Positions 9,940-18,256 of a stretch of 64,000 nucleotides of DNA are shown here, in pieces. The position numbers and the translations under genes are program-made. Numbering within the stretch: the first letter of the stretch is position 1; every line of letters starts with the position of its first letter. Origin of the DNA: Oscillospiraceae bacterium (GTDB taxonomy: Bacteria > Bacillota > Clostridia > Oscillospirales > Oscillospiraceae); NCBI GenBank assembly GCA_910575695.1, contig CAJTGJ010000001.1, positions 292,003 to 356,002 of the forward strand. The letters are read 5' to 3'. The notes below the pieces were generated by a model, which did not search any database, was not told where the DNA came from, and saw only the letters and a program-made list of their open reading frames with translations.

Positions 9940-11271
9940 ATGAGGTTGTTTCTGGCCATAATTGTGTGCAAGGTTCTGCGCTTCGCGGGGAAGCTGGTGG
10001 GCAAGGGGAGCTCCCTGCCCGGGCAGTACGCTTTGAAGGTGTGTCCCGACCTGCTGGGGCGGGTGAAGCTGCCCCAGCATATCATCGCCGTCACCGGCTC
10101 CAACGGGAAAACCTCCACGGTGGAGATGATCGCCTCCATATTGGACGCGTCGGGGAAAAAGGTGGTGTACAACAAGGAGGGCTCCAACCAGATCGAGGGA
10201 GTCGCCACCCTGATCCTGTCCCGCTGTACGCTGGGGGGACGGATGCGGGGGGACGTGCTTCTGCTGGAGAGCGACGAGCGGTACGCCAAATATACCTTCC
10301 GCTGGTTCCACCCCACCCACTTCGTCGTCACCAACCTGTACCGGGACCAGCTCACCCGCAACGGACATCCCGAGTGGGTGTACGACGCCGTGAAAGCGGC
10401 GGTCCATCCGGATACGACCCTGGTGCTCAACGCCGACGACCCCCTGGTGTCCTGCCTGGGCAAGGACCACAGCCCGGACAAGGTGAAATGGTTCGGGCTG
10501 GACGAGTGCTCCATCAGCACAAAAGAGCACCGCGGCGTCTACAACGACGGCGCGCGGTGCCCGGTGTGCAAGGGGCGGATGGAGTATTCCTGTTATCACT
10601 ACGCCCACATCGGGCATTATACCTGCCCCACCTGCGGCCATACGCGGCATGATACGGATTTTGCCGTCACCGGGCTGGATCTGAAGGAGGGCAGGCTCAC
10701 CATCAACGGGGAGACCCGGATCGAGCTGGCGTTCAGGAGCATTTACAACGTGTACAATATCCTGGCGGCGTGGTCGGCGTGCGCCCTGGCGGGGGCGGAT
10801 ACCGCTGTGATGGCCGGGGTCATCAACAATTATATGCTGAAAAACGGGCGGATGCAGACCTTCCGCCTGGGCGGGCACAAGGGAACCCTGCTCACCTCCA
10901 AGCACGAGAACTCGGTGGCTTACGACACCAATCTGGCCTATGTCGCCGCCGCGGAAAAGCCCTGCACGGTGCTGATTATTGTGGATTCCATCAGCCGGAA
11001 GTATTTTACGGGGGAAACCAGCTGGCTGTGGGACATCGATTTTGACCGGCTGAACGCGCCCCATATTAAAAAAATCATGCTGTACGGGAAATACTGCAAC
11101 GATTTGGCGGTGCGGTTCAAGTACGCCCATGTTCCGGCGGACAGGATCGAGGTGGGCGAGGCCATTTCCACGGCGGCGGACGGCCTGAAGGAAGCCGGAA
11201 ATGAGGATGTGTATGTGATCACCTGCTTCTCCGACCGGGACAAGCTGCTGGCGCTGACGGAAAAGGATTGA
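9940..11271 (+). CDS. MurT-like Mur ligase, divergent
   Basis: Mur-ligase-family ATPase resembling MurT, the ligase half of the lipid II D-Glu amidating complex. Seen: an N-terminal hydrophobic segment, the P-loop TGSNGKTST, NKEGSNQIEG, FVVTNLYRDQ, NADDP, the MurT-specific zinc ribbon (CPVC about residue 205, CPTC about 230), a NGRMQTF motif and the C-terminal SWLWDIDFD of the DUF1727 domain. Odd: the usual KNPAG segment reads SKHENSV, and the NDNxADGRD segment reads VDSISRKYFTGE. The partner gene downstream has also lost its glutaminase residues. ATP-dependent ligation looks intact; the amine donor or substrate may differ. ATG at 9940 preferred over TTG at 9934. Confidence 0.8.
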   Translation: MRLFLAIIVCKVLRFAGKLVGKGSSLPGQYALKVCPDLLGRVKLPQHIIAVTGSNGKTSTVEMIASILDASGKKVVYNKEGSNQIEGVATLILSRCTLGGRMRGDVLLLESDERYAKYTFRWFHPTHFVVTNLYRDQLTRNGHPEWVYDAVKAAVHPDTTLVLNADDPLVSCLGKDHSPDKVKWFGLDECSISTKEHRGVYNDGARCPVCKGRMEYSCYHYAHIGHYTCPTCGHTRHDTDFAVTGLDLKEGRLTINGETRIELAFRSIYNVYNILAAWSACALAGADTAVMAGVINNYMLKNGRMQTFRLGGHKGTLLTSKHENSVAYDTNLAYVAAAEKPCTVLIIVDSISRKYFTGETSWLWDIDFDRLNAPHIKKIMLYGKYCNDLAVRFKYAHVPADRIEVGEAISTAADGLKEAGNEDVYVITCFSDRDKLLALTEKD

Positions 11272-11367
11272 GCCGGGGCCTGCTGCCACCGGACTTGGAC
11301 ATTGCCATCATGATACAAAATCGCAGCGGCGGCGGAGATTGACTTTTATGTTAGGAAGGGTTTGTAT

Positions 11368-12090
11368 ATGGAATTGACCATTTTGCATCTGTACCCCGAC
11401 TGTATGTCACTGTACGGGGAGTACGCCAATGTGGCGGTGCTCCGCCGCCACCTGGAGGCGGCGGGGGTGTCCGTGGCGGTGGAGACAGCCCTGTTTGAGG
11501 ACGCGCCGGATTTTGAGCGCGCGGACTTCATCTACATGGGCGCGGGCGCCGAGCGCACCCAGAAAGCGGCCCTGGACGCGCTGTCCGCTTACGGGGAGGA
11601 CTTTCGGGCGGCGGTGGAGCGGGGGGCGGTGGTGCTGTTCACCGGGAACGCCATGGAACTGCTGGGCGCGTCCATCACCGACGCCGGGGGGAAGGTGTGG
11701 CCCGGGCTGGGCCTGGCGGGCTACATCACCCTGGAGACGGACAAGCGGGTCCCGGAGGACGTGGTGGCCCACACCTCCCTGTGGGAGAGCGCCGTGGTGG
11801 GCTTTATGAACAAGTGCTCCGTCACCAAGGGGATCAGGACGCCGCTGTTTGAGCGGCTGTCCCTGGGGCTGGGCAACGAGGCGGACAAGGGGCCCGAGGG
11901 ATTTGTGGACGGCAATGTGTTTGCCACCCATCTCACGGGACCGGTTCTGGTCAAGAATCCGGATTTTACGGATTTTCTGATCCGGCGGATGTTTGCCGCC
12001 AAGGGCTGGGAGCCGCCGGAGGCCCTGCCCGTCCTGCCCTACGAGCGGGAGGCCTATGGGGTGACGCTGAAGGAATTATCCTCCCGGTAA
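11368..12090 (+). CDS. GatD-like class I amidotransferase homologue lacking catalytic Cys and His
   Basis: 240-residue member of the GatD/CobB-type glutamine amidotransferase family, placed directly after the MurT-like gene as in real murT-gatD operons. N-terminal TILHLYPDCMSLYGEYANV and the FIYMGAGAERTQ segment match GatD. The nucleophile elbow, normally [IV]CGGYQxLG, reads LFTGNAMELLG with no cysteine. The histidine segment, normally TYLHGP, reads THLTGP. The protein should therefore be unable to hydrolyse glutamine (inference from missing residues). It may be a structural partner or use another nitrogen source. The ATG at 11368 has AGGAAGGG 7 bases upstream. Confidence 0.8.
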   Translation: MELTILHLYPDCMSLYGEYANVAVLRRHLEAAGVSVAVETALFEDAPDFERADFIYMGAGAERTQKAALDALSAYGEDFRAAVERGAVVLFTGNAMELLGASITDAGGKVWPGLGLAGYITLETDKRVPEDVVAHTSLWESAVVGFMNKCSVTKGIRTPLFERLSLGLGNEADKGPEGFVDGNVFATHLTGPVLVKNPDFTDFLIRRMFAAKGWEPPEALPVLPYEREAYGVTLKELSSR

Positions 12091-12107
12091 TATCTCGGCC
12101 AGCCTCC

Positions 12108-12200
12108 CAAGCGTTGTTTTGGTTATTTTTTCCACACAAGAAAAACAGCGCCCCGGCAGGGGGAGAGGGAGAAAATAACGCCCCGGCAGGGCCCGCGCAA
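12108..12200. repeat. Decayed remnant of the CCAAAAGG/CACGTG repeat end
   Basis: Contains AAGCGTTGTTTTGGTTATTT and a broken palindrome, followed by two copies of AACGCCCCGGCAGGG. This matches the end of the ~670-bp element with many changes. No gene is seen in the rest of the 12091-12304 gap. Confidence 0.5.
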
Positions 12201-12304
12201 CCGGAACGTTACATTCCGAAACAGAAAATCCCTGTTCAAACCGGGCGGTTTTGCTAAACTGGGGGTATCCCGGGGGCGGGCCCCCGAACATATGAGGTGA
12301 TACC

Positions 12305-12787
12305 ATGAGTTTAGGAAACAAGCTGGCGGAAGCCCGGAAGAAGCAGAACCTGACCCAGGAGCAGCTGGCCGAGCGGCTGGGGGTGACCCGGCAGGCGGTG
12401 AGCCGCTGGGAATCGGATACGGCCTATCCGGAGACGGACAAGATCGTGCGCATGGCGCAGATTCTGGAGGTGAGCTGCGACTACCTGCTCCAGGACGGCG
12501 TGGACGAGAAGGGAAACCCGGTAAAGCCGCCGGTGACCCGGCTGCTGGAACAGGCCCAGGGCAGGCGGGTGAAGCTCACCTTCTATGAGGACGATGGGAT
12601 GCCCGTCGTCCACGAGTGGTGCGTGATCCAGGACTTCGACGGGGCCTGGGCCAACGTGGAAGTGGTGGTCAACCAGAAGAAGCCCCAGAAAAACGAGGTC
12701 CGGCTGATCCCCCTGTCCGCCATCAGCACCATCACCTTCCTCAAGGACGGGGAGGCGGCGAAGCGCTCCCCCCTGGATCTGAAGTGA
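12305..12787 (+). CDS. XRE-family regulator with beta-rich C-terminal domain
   Basis: 160-residue transcription regulator. Residues 5-60 form a Cro/CI helix-turn-helix (LTQEQLAERLGVTRQAVSRWESDTAYPE). The C-terminal part (about 88-150: GRRVKLTFYEDDG...RLIPLSAISTITF) looks like a small beta-barrel domain. The next gene carries a domain with the same residue pattern, so the pair probably work together. ATG is preceded by GAGGTGAT. DNA target and signal are unknown. Confidence 0.85.
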   Translation: MSLGNKLAEARKKQNLTQEQLAERLGVTRQAVSRWESDTAYPETDKIVRMAQILEVSCDYLLQDGVDEKGNPVKPPVTRLLEQAQGRRVKLTFYEDDGMPVVHEWCVIQDFDGAWANVEVVVNQKKPQKNEVRLIPLSAISTITFLKDGEAAKRSPLDLK

Positions 12788-12800
12788 GGAGGGGCGGACG

Positions 12801-13115
12801 ATGGAATTCTTTGGGATGTTCGCCTTCATCGGGATCATTTTCCTGTACGAGAAGGTCAAGCGGCTGGAACGGGTCCTGCGGGAAAACGGGATCCGCCCCG
12901 GCGGGACGGCGGGACTGGGGGACCAGCTGCGCAAGCAGGTGGGGCAGACCGTTATGCTCACCCTGGAGGACAGCGACGGGGACCTGGTGGGCAAGGAGTG
13001 CAAGGTGCTGGACGCCGACGAGGACTGGGCGCTGGTGCGGGCCAACGAGGGGAAGAAAAACCAGTGCGAGAAGCTGATCCGGCTGGACAGCGTGAAGCAG
13101 ATCAAGGTACGGTAG
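12801..13115 (+). CDS. Small membrane-anchored protein sharing a domain with the upstream regulator
   Basis: 104 residues with one N-terminal transmembrane segment (MEFFGMFAFIGIIFLYEKV), a short coil, then a beta-rich domain (about 48-104: GQTVMLTLEDSDGDLVGKEC...KLIRLDSVKQIKV). That domain follows the same pattern as the C-terminal half of the XRE protein 13 bp upstream (G-x2-V-x-LT, DG, C-V, WA, I-x-L, I-x2-I). A strong ribosome site GAGGAGGGG precedes the ATG. Function unknown; possibly tethers or senses for the regulator. Confidence 0.75.
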   Translation: MEFFGMFAFIGIIFLYEKVKRLERVLRENGIRPGGTAGLGDQLRKQVGQTVMLTLEDSDGDLVGKECKVLDADEDWALVRANEGKKNQCEKLIRLDSVKQIKVR

Positions 13116-13172
13116 GGGAGACCCTTGCCCCTCACGCAGACCATCAAACGCACCAACAGGAAAGGAGAAGCT

Positions 13173-14117
13173 ATGAGCGATACATGGTTAGAGGTCACAC
13201 TGCCCGTCCCGGCGGAGCGGCTGGACCGGGTGTGCGACACCCTCACCGCCAACGGCATGGCCGGATTGGTGGTGGAGGAGGAAGGGGAGTTTCTCCGCTT
13301 CCTGGAGCAGAACCGTCAGTATTGGGACTACGTGGACGAGGGGCTGGCCCAGCGCATGAAGGGGGCCAGCCGGGTGAAGTTCTACGTCCCGGACAGCGAG
13401 GAGGGACAGAGGAAGCTCCGGCAGTATCTGGCGGGGCTGGAGGAGTACGAGCCCCAGACCGTCTCCCTCCGGGAGGAGGACTGGGCCACCTCCTGGCAGA
13501 AATATTACCAGCCCATCCCCGTGGGGAAGCGGGTCTACATCGTCCCGGACTGGATGCGGGGGGAGCCGGCGCCCGAGGGACGGACGCCGCTGTACCTCAA
13601 CCCGGGGCTCACCTTCGGCACCGGGGCGCACCCCACCACCCAGCTGTGCCTGGAACTGCTGGAGGAGGCGCTCCGGCCCGGGGACCGGGTGCTGGATCTG
13701 GGCTGCGGGTCGGGTATTTTGGCTGTCGCGGCGCTGGCGCTGGGGGCGTCCCGGGCGGTGGGGGTGGACATCGACCCCAAGGCGGCGGATGTGGCCCTTG
13801 AGAACGCGGCGCTGAACGGCATTGGCCCCGACAGGCTCAGCGTGTACGCCGGGGACGTGCTGGCCGACAGAAAGCTGGCCGCGCGGCTGGAGCCGGGGCG
13901 GAACCGGGTGGTGCTGGCCAACATTGTAGCGGACGTGATCATCCCGCTGTCCGGGGCGGCGGGGGCGCTGATGGCGGCGGACGGGGTGTTCCTCTCCTCC
14001 GGCATCATCGAGGGGCGGCAGGACGAGGTGCGGGCCGCCCTGGAGGCCGCCGGGTTTGCCGTCGTCAGGCATCTGGAGCGGGGCGGCTGGCACGCTTTCC
14101 AGGCGGAAAGGGCATGA
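13173..14117 (+). CDS. prmA: Ribosomal protein L11 methyltransferase
   Basis: SAM-dependent methyltransferase that modifies L11. Residues about 1-110 form the L11-recognition region; EEDWATSWQKYYQPIPVG and FGTGAHPTT are PrmA signatures; the SAM loop is LDLGCGSGILAVAA. NIVADVI matches the conserved N-I-L-A-x-x-L substrate motif. The ATG at 13173 (AAAGGAG upstream) is preferred over an in-frame start at 13125, giving 314 residues, the family norm. Followed immediately by a strong terminator. Confidence 0.95.
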   Translation: MSDTWLEVTLPVPAERLDRVCDTLTANGMAGLVVEEEGEFLRFLEQNRQYWDYVDEGLAQRMKGASRVKFYVPDSEEGQRKLRQYLAGLEEYEPQTVSLREEDWATSWQKYYQPIPVGKRVYIVPDWMRGEPAPEGRTPLYLNPGLTFGTGAHPTTQLCLELLEEALRPGDRVLDLGCGSGILAVAALALGASRAVGVDIDPKAADVALENAALNGIGPDRLSVYAGDVLADRKLAARLEPGRNRVVLANIVADVIIPLSGAAGALMAADGVFLSSGIIEGRQDEVRAALEAAGFAVVRHLERGGWHAFQAERA

Positions 14118-14152
14118 AAAAAGGACATCGCCCCTTGGCGATGTCCTTTTTT
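14117..14152. terminator. Bidirectional terminator between prmA and tRNA-Leu
   Basis: 16-bp stem (AAAAAAGGACATCGCC / GGCGATGTCCTTTTTT) with a CCTT loop; T-runs on both strands let it serve prmA and the opposing tRNA gene. Confidence 0.9.
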
Positions 14153-14237
14153 GGTGCGGATGACGGGACTCGAACCCGTACGGCCGTGGGCCACTAGCAC
14201 CTCAAGCTAGCCAGTCTACCAGTTCCAGCACATCCGC
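14152..14237 (-). tRNA. tRNA-Leu (anticodon GAG)
   Basis: 86-nt class II tRNA including an encoded CCA. The acceptor stem GCGGATG pairs with CATCCGC; discriminator A precedes CCA. The anticodon arm CTAGC-TTGAGGT-GCTAG gives anticodon GAG, reading CUY leucine codons. The T-arm GGGTTCGAGTCCC is standard. Confidence 0.95.
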
Positions 14238-14719
14238 ATACAGCTGTCCGTCCGGACAGCCAGCTTTTACATTATAGTGCCTTGACGCCGGTTTGTCAAG
14301 AGGGATTCCCCGAAGCCGCGGGGAAATCAATTTTTGAGGAAAGGCCGATGCAGGAGGCGCACAATGCGAACCGCTGCGGAGTTGAAACGGCGAAGCCTGA
14401 TTTCCATGGTCGAAGCCATCCGATTCAAAGGCTTCCCGCATTCTTATGGACGGGGCGCGGCGGAGCTCCGGACGGTCTGGGACAGGTGTTTGGGGGACAA
14501 ATAATTTTTTCTCCGGACGGAAATGCTCCCATCGCGGCGGGCATACTTCCGCCCGGTTTCCGCGAAAGCGTGTATTCGCAAGGCTTCCACAACTTCAACA
14601 AAGATTTCAACAACCTGTGCAAGTTCAAAAGGAGGAACCTCCTGGGCCGCAGGGTTTACATAAACGCGCCATGCAACGGCGCCGCGCCCCGGAACCTCCG
14701 TCCGGAGCGCGGCGTTCTC
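14238..14719. other. Intergenic stretch with little identifiable content
   Basis: About 480 bp between tRNA-Leu and galM. Apart from one candidate small ORF (14364-14504) I see only a GC-rich hairpin at 14681-14712 (stem GCCGCGC / GCGCGGC) near the galM 3' end. The longer plus-strand frame here has poor codon bias and no ribosome site. Confidence 0.5.
14364..14504 (+). CDS. Candidate small protein (46 residues)
   Basis: An ATG with a strong AGGAGG seven bases upstream opens a 46-codon frame ending TAA, with basic/amphipathic composition (begins MRTAAELKRRSLISMVEAIR). Nothing recognisable. A T-run follows the stop without a stem. It could also be a remnant of a degraded gene. Confidence 0.35.
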   Translation: MRTAAELKRRSLISMVEAIRFKGFPHSYGRGAAELRTVWDRCLGDK

Positions 14720-15790
14720 TCATTTTGACAAATCCAGCTCCCCGGGCGCGGGGGCGGAGAAGCGGTAGACCGTGGTGCTTTGATATGCCTCCCCCGCCCG
14801 CAGGATGCAGGAGGGGAATCCGGGCTGGTTGGGGGAATCGGGGAAATACTGGGTCTCCAGGCAGAAGCCGCACCGTCTGCCGTAACGCGCGCCCCCCTTG
14901 CCGGGGGGACAGCCGTCCAGGGAATTGCCCGCGTAAAACTGCACGCCGGGCAGGGTGGTCAGGGCCTCCATGACAATGCAGGTGTCCGGCGACCAGGCCC
15001 AGGCGGCGGGGCGCAGGGAGCCGTCCCAGCCGTCGATGACCCAGTTGTGGTCGTACCCGCCCGCCATGGCGAGCTGGTCAAAGTCCTCGTCTATGCGGGC
15101 CCCGATGGGCTGGGTATGGCGCAGGTCCATCACGGTGCCGTCCACCGGGGCGATTTCCCCGGTGGGGATGGAGCCGGGGAGGGTGGGGGTGTAGCGGGAG
15201 GCGTACAGCCGGATGTCCTGGCTCTCCACGCTGCCGCTCTGGTGGCCGGACAGGTTGAAGTAGCTGTGATTGGTGAGATTGCACACGGTGTCCCGGTCGC
15301 TCCTGGCCCGGTAGTCCAGCCTCAGCGCCCCGTCCGCCAGGGTGTAGGTTACACGCGCCTCCAGGGAGCCGGGGTAGCCCTCCTGCATATCCGGACTGGC
15401 CAGGGAGAGCGTCGCGGAGCTGCCCGTCAGCGCCTCCACCGTCCAGATCTGCTTGTCAAAGCCCCTCAGCCCGCCGTGGAGGGAATTGGGCCCGTCGTTG
15501 GCGGCCAGGGGGTATTCCGTGCCGTTCAGGGTGAACCCTGCCCCGCCGATGCGGTTGGCGTACCGCCCCACCAGAGCGCCGATATATTTGTCTTGGGCGA
15601 GGTAGCCCTCCAGGGCGTCGAAGCCCAGCACCACGTCCACCGGGTTCCCCGCCCGGTCGGGGACGGACAGCGAGCGCACCGCGCCGCCGTAGGTGATGAT
15701 CTCACAGGTGAGCGCCCCGTCCCGCAGGGTGAGCAGGTCTACCTGCGCGCCGTCCGGCATTCGGCCAAAGGCCGTTCTGTTTTGTTCCAT
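14720..15790 (-). CDS. galM: Aldose 1-epimerase (galactose mutarotase)
   Basis: Interconverts alpha and beta anomers of aldohexoses. The 356-residue product has YGGAVRSLSVPDR, the substrate motif GRYANRIGGAGF, the catalytic NHSYFNL, DHNWVIDG and ETQYFPDSPNQPGFP (catalytic Glu). The ATG 15790-15788 follows GGAGGAG; the frame is open upstream but that part is not protein-like. A possible promoter TTGTCT-17-TATACT reads toward it near 15840-15870. No other galactose gene is nearby. Confidence 0.95.
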   Translation of the reverse strand: MEQNRTAFGRMPDGAQVDLLTLRDGALTCEIITYGGAVRSLSVPDRAGNPVDVVLGFDALEGYLAQDKYIGALVGRYANRIGGAGFTLNGTEYPLAANDGPNSLHGGLRGFDKQIWTVEALTGSSATLSLASPDMQEGYPGSLEARVTYTLADGALRLDYRARSDRDTVCNLTNHSYFNLSGHQSGSVESQDIRLYASRYTPTLPGSIPTGEIAPVDGTVMDLRHTQPIGARIDEDFDQLAMAGGYDHNWVIDGWDGSLRPAAWAWSPDTCIVMEALTTLPGVQFYAGNSLDGCPPGKGGARYGRRCGFCLETQYFPDSPNQPGFPSCILRAGEAYQSTTVYRFSAPAPGELDLSK

Positions 15791-15932
15791 AGCTCCTCCG
15801 ATCCGCCGGTGTCCCGGCTGGTTTCCATACAAAACCAGTATATCACAGCCGCCGGCGGGAGACAAGCGGCGGTTTTCCGTGTTTCGTCCCCAGCTGCAAA
15901 CAAATAAAAATAAAAAATTCCCAGCCCGGAGG

Positions 15933-15961
15933 TTGGAATGGGATGGATTATTTGATATAAT
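15933..15961 (+). promoter_or_regulatory. Promoter for the DUF1538 / P-II-like operon
   Basis: TTGGAA, 17 bp, TATAAT, 28 bp upstream of the GTG start of the membrane protein gene. Confidence 0.6.
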
Positions 15962-15988
15962 ACTGCATATTCGTTTTGAGAAGGGCGG

Positions 15989-17530
15989 GTGGAGCGTTTG
16001 CGGGGTTCCCTCCCAAAATTGAAGGAAAAGCTGCTGGAGGCGCTGAAGGCGGTACTGCCCATTATCGGCATTGTGCTGGTGCTGTGCTTCAGCGTGGCCC
16101 CCATCTCCCCCAGCATCCTGCTGTGCTTCCTGCTGGGGGCGGTGATGATCGTGGCGGGCATGATGTTCTTCACCCTGGGGGCGGAGGCCAGCATGACGCC
16201 CATGGGCGAGCGGGTGGGCACCGCCGTCACCCGCAGCCGCAAGCTGCTGGTGATGATCGTCATGGGCTTCCTGCTGGGCGTGCTGATCACCATATCCGAG
16301 CCGGATCTCCAGGTGTTGGCGGGACAGGTGCCCGCTGTGCCCGGTATGGTGCTGATCCTGTCGGTGGCGGCGGGGGTGGGGGTGTTCCTGGCAGTGGCCC
16401 TGCTGCGTATGCTGCTGGGCGTGGCCCTGCCCCCAATGCTGGTGGGTTTTTACCTGGTGGTGTTTGCCCTGGCTTTTTTCGTGCCCAGGGATTTCCTGGC
16501 GGTGGCCTTCGATTCCGGCGGCGTCACCACCGGGCCCATGACCGTCCCCTTTATCATGGCCCTGGGCGTGGGCATTTCCGCCATCCGCAACGACCGCCAC
16601 GCAGCCGACGACAGCTTCGGCCTGGTGGCCCTGTGCTCCATTGGGCCCATCCTGGCGGTGCTGGCGCTGGGCATGATTTTCCGCCCGGAGGACGGCGCGT
16701 ACACCGCCCCCGTCCTGCCGGAAATCGCCGATTCCGTGGAGCTGTGGGCGCTGTTCCGTTCGGGTCTGCCCACCTACATCAAGGAAATCGCCGTGTCCCT
16801 GCTGCCCATTGTGGCGCTGTTCGGGGTGTTCCAGGCGGTGTCCCTCAGGCTGTCCGCCCGGATGCTGAAGAAAATCGCCGTAGGGCTGGTGTATACTTAT
16901 ATCGGGCTGGTGCTGTTCCTCACCGGGGCCAATGTGGGCTTCATGCCCGCGGGCAACTACCTGGGCCAGGTGATGGCGGGGCTGGAGCTGCCCTGGATCA
17001 TCATCCCGGTGGGCATGGTGATCGGCTATTTCATCGTCAAGGCGGAGCCCGCCGTCTACGTGCTCAACCGGCAGGTGGAGGAGATCACCGACGGGGCGAT
17101 TTCCTCCACCGCCATGGGGGCCAGCCTGTCCATCGGCGTGGCGGCGTCCATCGGCCTTGCCATGGTGCGGGTGCTGACGGGGATCTCCATCCTGTGGTTT
17201 CTCATACCCGGCTATGCCATCGCCATCGTGCTGTCTTTTTTCGTGCCCAAAATCTTCACCGCCATCGCCTTCGACTCCGGCGGCGTGGCCTCCGGGCCCA
17301 TGACGGCGGCGTTTCTCCTGCCCTTCGCCCAGGGGGCGTGCGCGGCGGTGGGCGGGAATATCGTCACCGACGCCTTCGGGGTGGTGGCCATGGTGGCCAT
17401 GACGCCGCTGATCGCCATCCAGGTGCTGGGCATGATCTACACCGCCCGCCAGCGTTCCGGGGCCAGGGCCCAGCCCGCCCCGGCGCTGTCCTTTGACCAG
17501 CTGGACGACGACGCGATTATTGAACTGTGA
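15989..17530 (+). CDS. DUF1538 membrane protein, two-repeat
   Basis: 513-residue polytopic membrane protein, about 12-14 helices. Each half holds the same signature: FVPRDFLAVAFDSGGVTTGPMT in the first and FVPKIFTAIAFDSGGVASGPMT in the second, so the protein is a tandem DUF1538 duplication. The buried Asp/Ser/Gly motifs suggest an ion- or solute-binding site in a transporter with inverted or tandem repeats (inference). The next gene encodes a doubled P-II-like protein, so transport is probably gated by a nucleotide or nitrogen signal, as AmtB is by GlnK. GTG start after GAAGGG. Substrate unknown. Confidence 0.85.
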   Translation: MERLRGSLPKLKEKLLEALKAVLPIIGIVLVLCFSVAPISPSILLCFLLGAVMIVAGMMFFTLGAEASMTPMGERVGTAVTRSRKLLVMIVMGFLLGVLITISEPDLQVLAGQVPAVPGMVLILSVAAGVGVFLAVALLRMLLGVALPPMLVGFYLVVFALAFFVPRDFLAVAFDSGGVTTGPMTVPFIMALGVGISAIRNDRHAADDSFGLVALCSIGPILAVLALGMIFRPEDGAYTAPVLPEIADSVELWALFRSGLPTYIKEIAVSLLPIVALFGVFQAVSLRLSARMLKKIAVGLVYTYIGLVLFLTGANVGFMPAGNYLGQVMAGLELPWIIIPVGMVIGYFIVKAEPAVYVLNRQVEEITDGAISSTAMGASLSIGVAASIGLAMVRVLTGISILWFLIPGYAIAIVLSFFVPKIFTAIAFDSGGVASGPMTAAFLLPFAQGACAAVGGNIVTDAFGVVAMVAMTPLIAIQVLGMIYTARQRSGARAQPAPALSFDQLDDDAIIEL

Positions 17531-17544
17531 GGGAGGGGAGCGGC

Positions 17545-18243
17545 TTGAACGAACTATACCTCATGGTCACCATCACCGAGCGGGGCTCCGCCAGGCAGTT
17601 TTTGACGCTGTTCGCCCGGTATCATGTGACGGTCACCCTCAGCGCCCTGGGCGCGGGGACGGCGAGGAGCGAACTGCTGGACTACTTCGGCCTGGAAAAG
17701 ACGGAGAAGGTGGTGGCCTTTTCCGTGGTCACCCGGTCCACCTGGCGCTCGGTGAAGTCCGCCATGCAGCGGGAGCTGAACATCGACGTGCCCGGCACGG
17801 GCATCGCCTTTATTATCCCCCTGAGCAGCATCGGGGGCAAGAAGCCCCTGGCCTTTCTCACCGACGGCCAGGATTTTGAAGCGGGGGAGGAGAGCGCCTT
17901 GAAGGACACCAAATATGAGCTGCTGGTGGTCATCGCCAACCAGGGCTACACCGAGCTGATTATGGACGCCGCCCGGGAGCAGCAGGCCGGGGGCGGCACC
18001 GTCCTCCACGCCAAGGGCACCGGAATGGAGAAGGCGGAGAAATTCCTGGGCTTCTCCCTGGTGAACGAGAAGGAAATGGTACTTATCGTGGTGAAAACCT
18101 CCACCAAGAACCGGATCATGCGAGCCATCATGGACAAGGCGGGGCTGAACACCAAGGCCCAGTCCATCGTGTTTTCCCTGCCCGTCACGGGGACGGCGGG
18201 TATGCGCCTGCTGGAGCTGGCCGGGGACGAGACGGACGAATAG
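17545..18243 (+). CDS. Doubled P-II-like regulatory protein
   Basis: About 232 residues made of two P-II/GlnB-like ferredoxin folds. The first (NELYLMVTITERGSARQF...GAGTARSELLDYFGLEKTEK) and the second (YELLVVIANQGYTELIMDAA...GTGMEKAEKFLGFSLVNEKE) each begin with a beta strand, a helix and a T-loop-like segment after a glycine-rich turn. P-II proteins bind ATP/ADP, 2-oxoglutarate or other small ligands and gate transporters. The TTG at 17545 is preferred because GGGAGGGGAG sits just before it; the in-frame GTG at 17527 would place that site inside the gene. Overlaps or abuts the DUF1538 gene. Confidence 0.75.
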   Translation: MNELYLMVTITERGSARQFLTLFARYHVTVTLSALGAGTARSELLDYFGLEKTEKVVAFSVVTRSTWRSVKSAMQRELNIDVPGTGIAFIIPLSSIGGKKPLAFLTDGQDFEAGEESALKDTKYELLVVIANQGYTELIMDAAREQQAGGGTVLHAKGTGMEKAEKFLGFSLVNEKEMVLIVVKTSTKNRIMRAIMDKAGLNTKAQSIVFSLPVTGTAGMRLLELAGDETDE

Positions 18244-18256
18244 AAAGGAGAACCCC

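Noticed and set aside
14282..14728. 148-codon plus-strand frame in the tRNA-galM gap
   Set aside because: No ribosome site and no protein-like pattern; a smaller frame at 14364 has better start signals.
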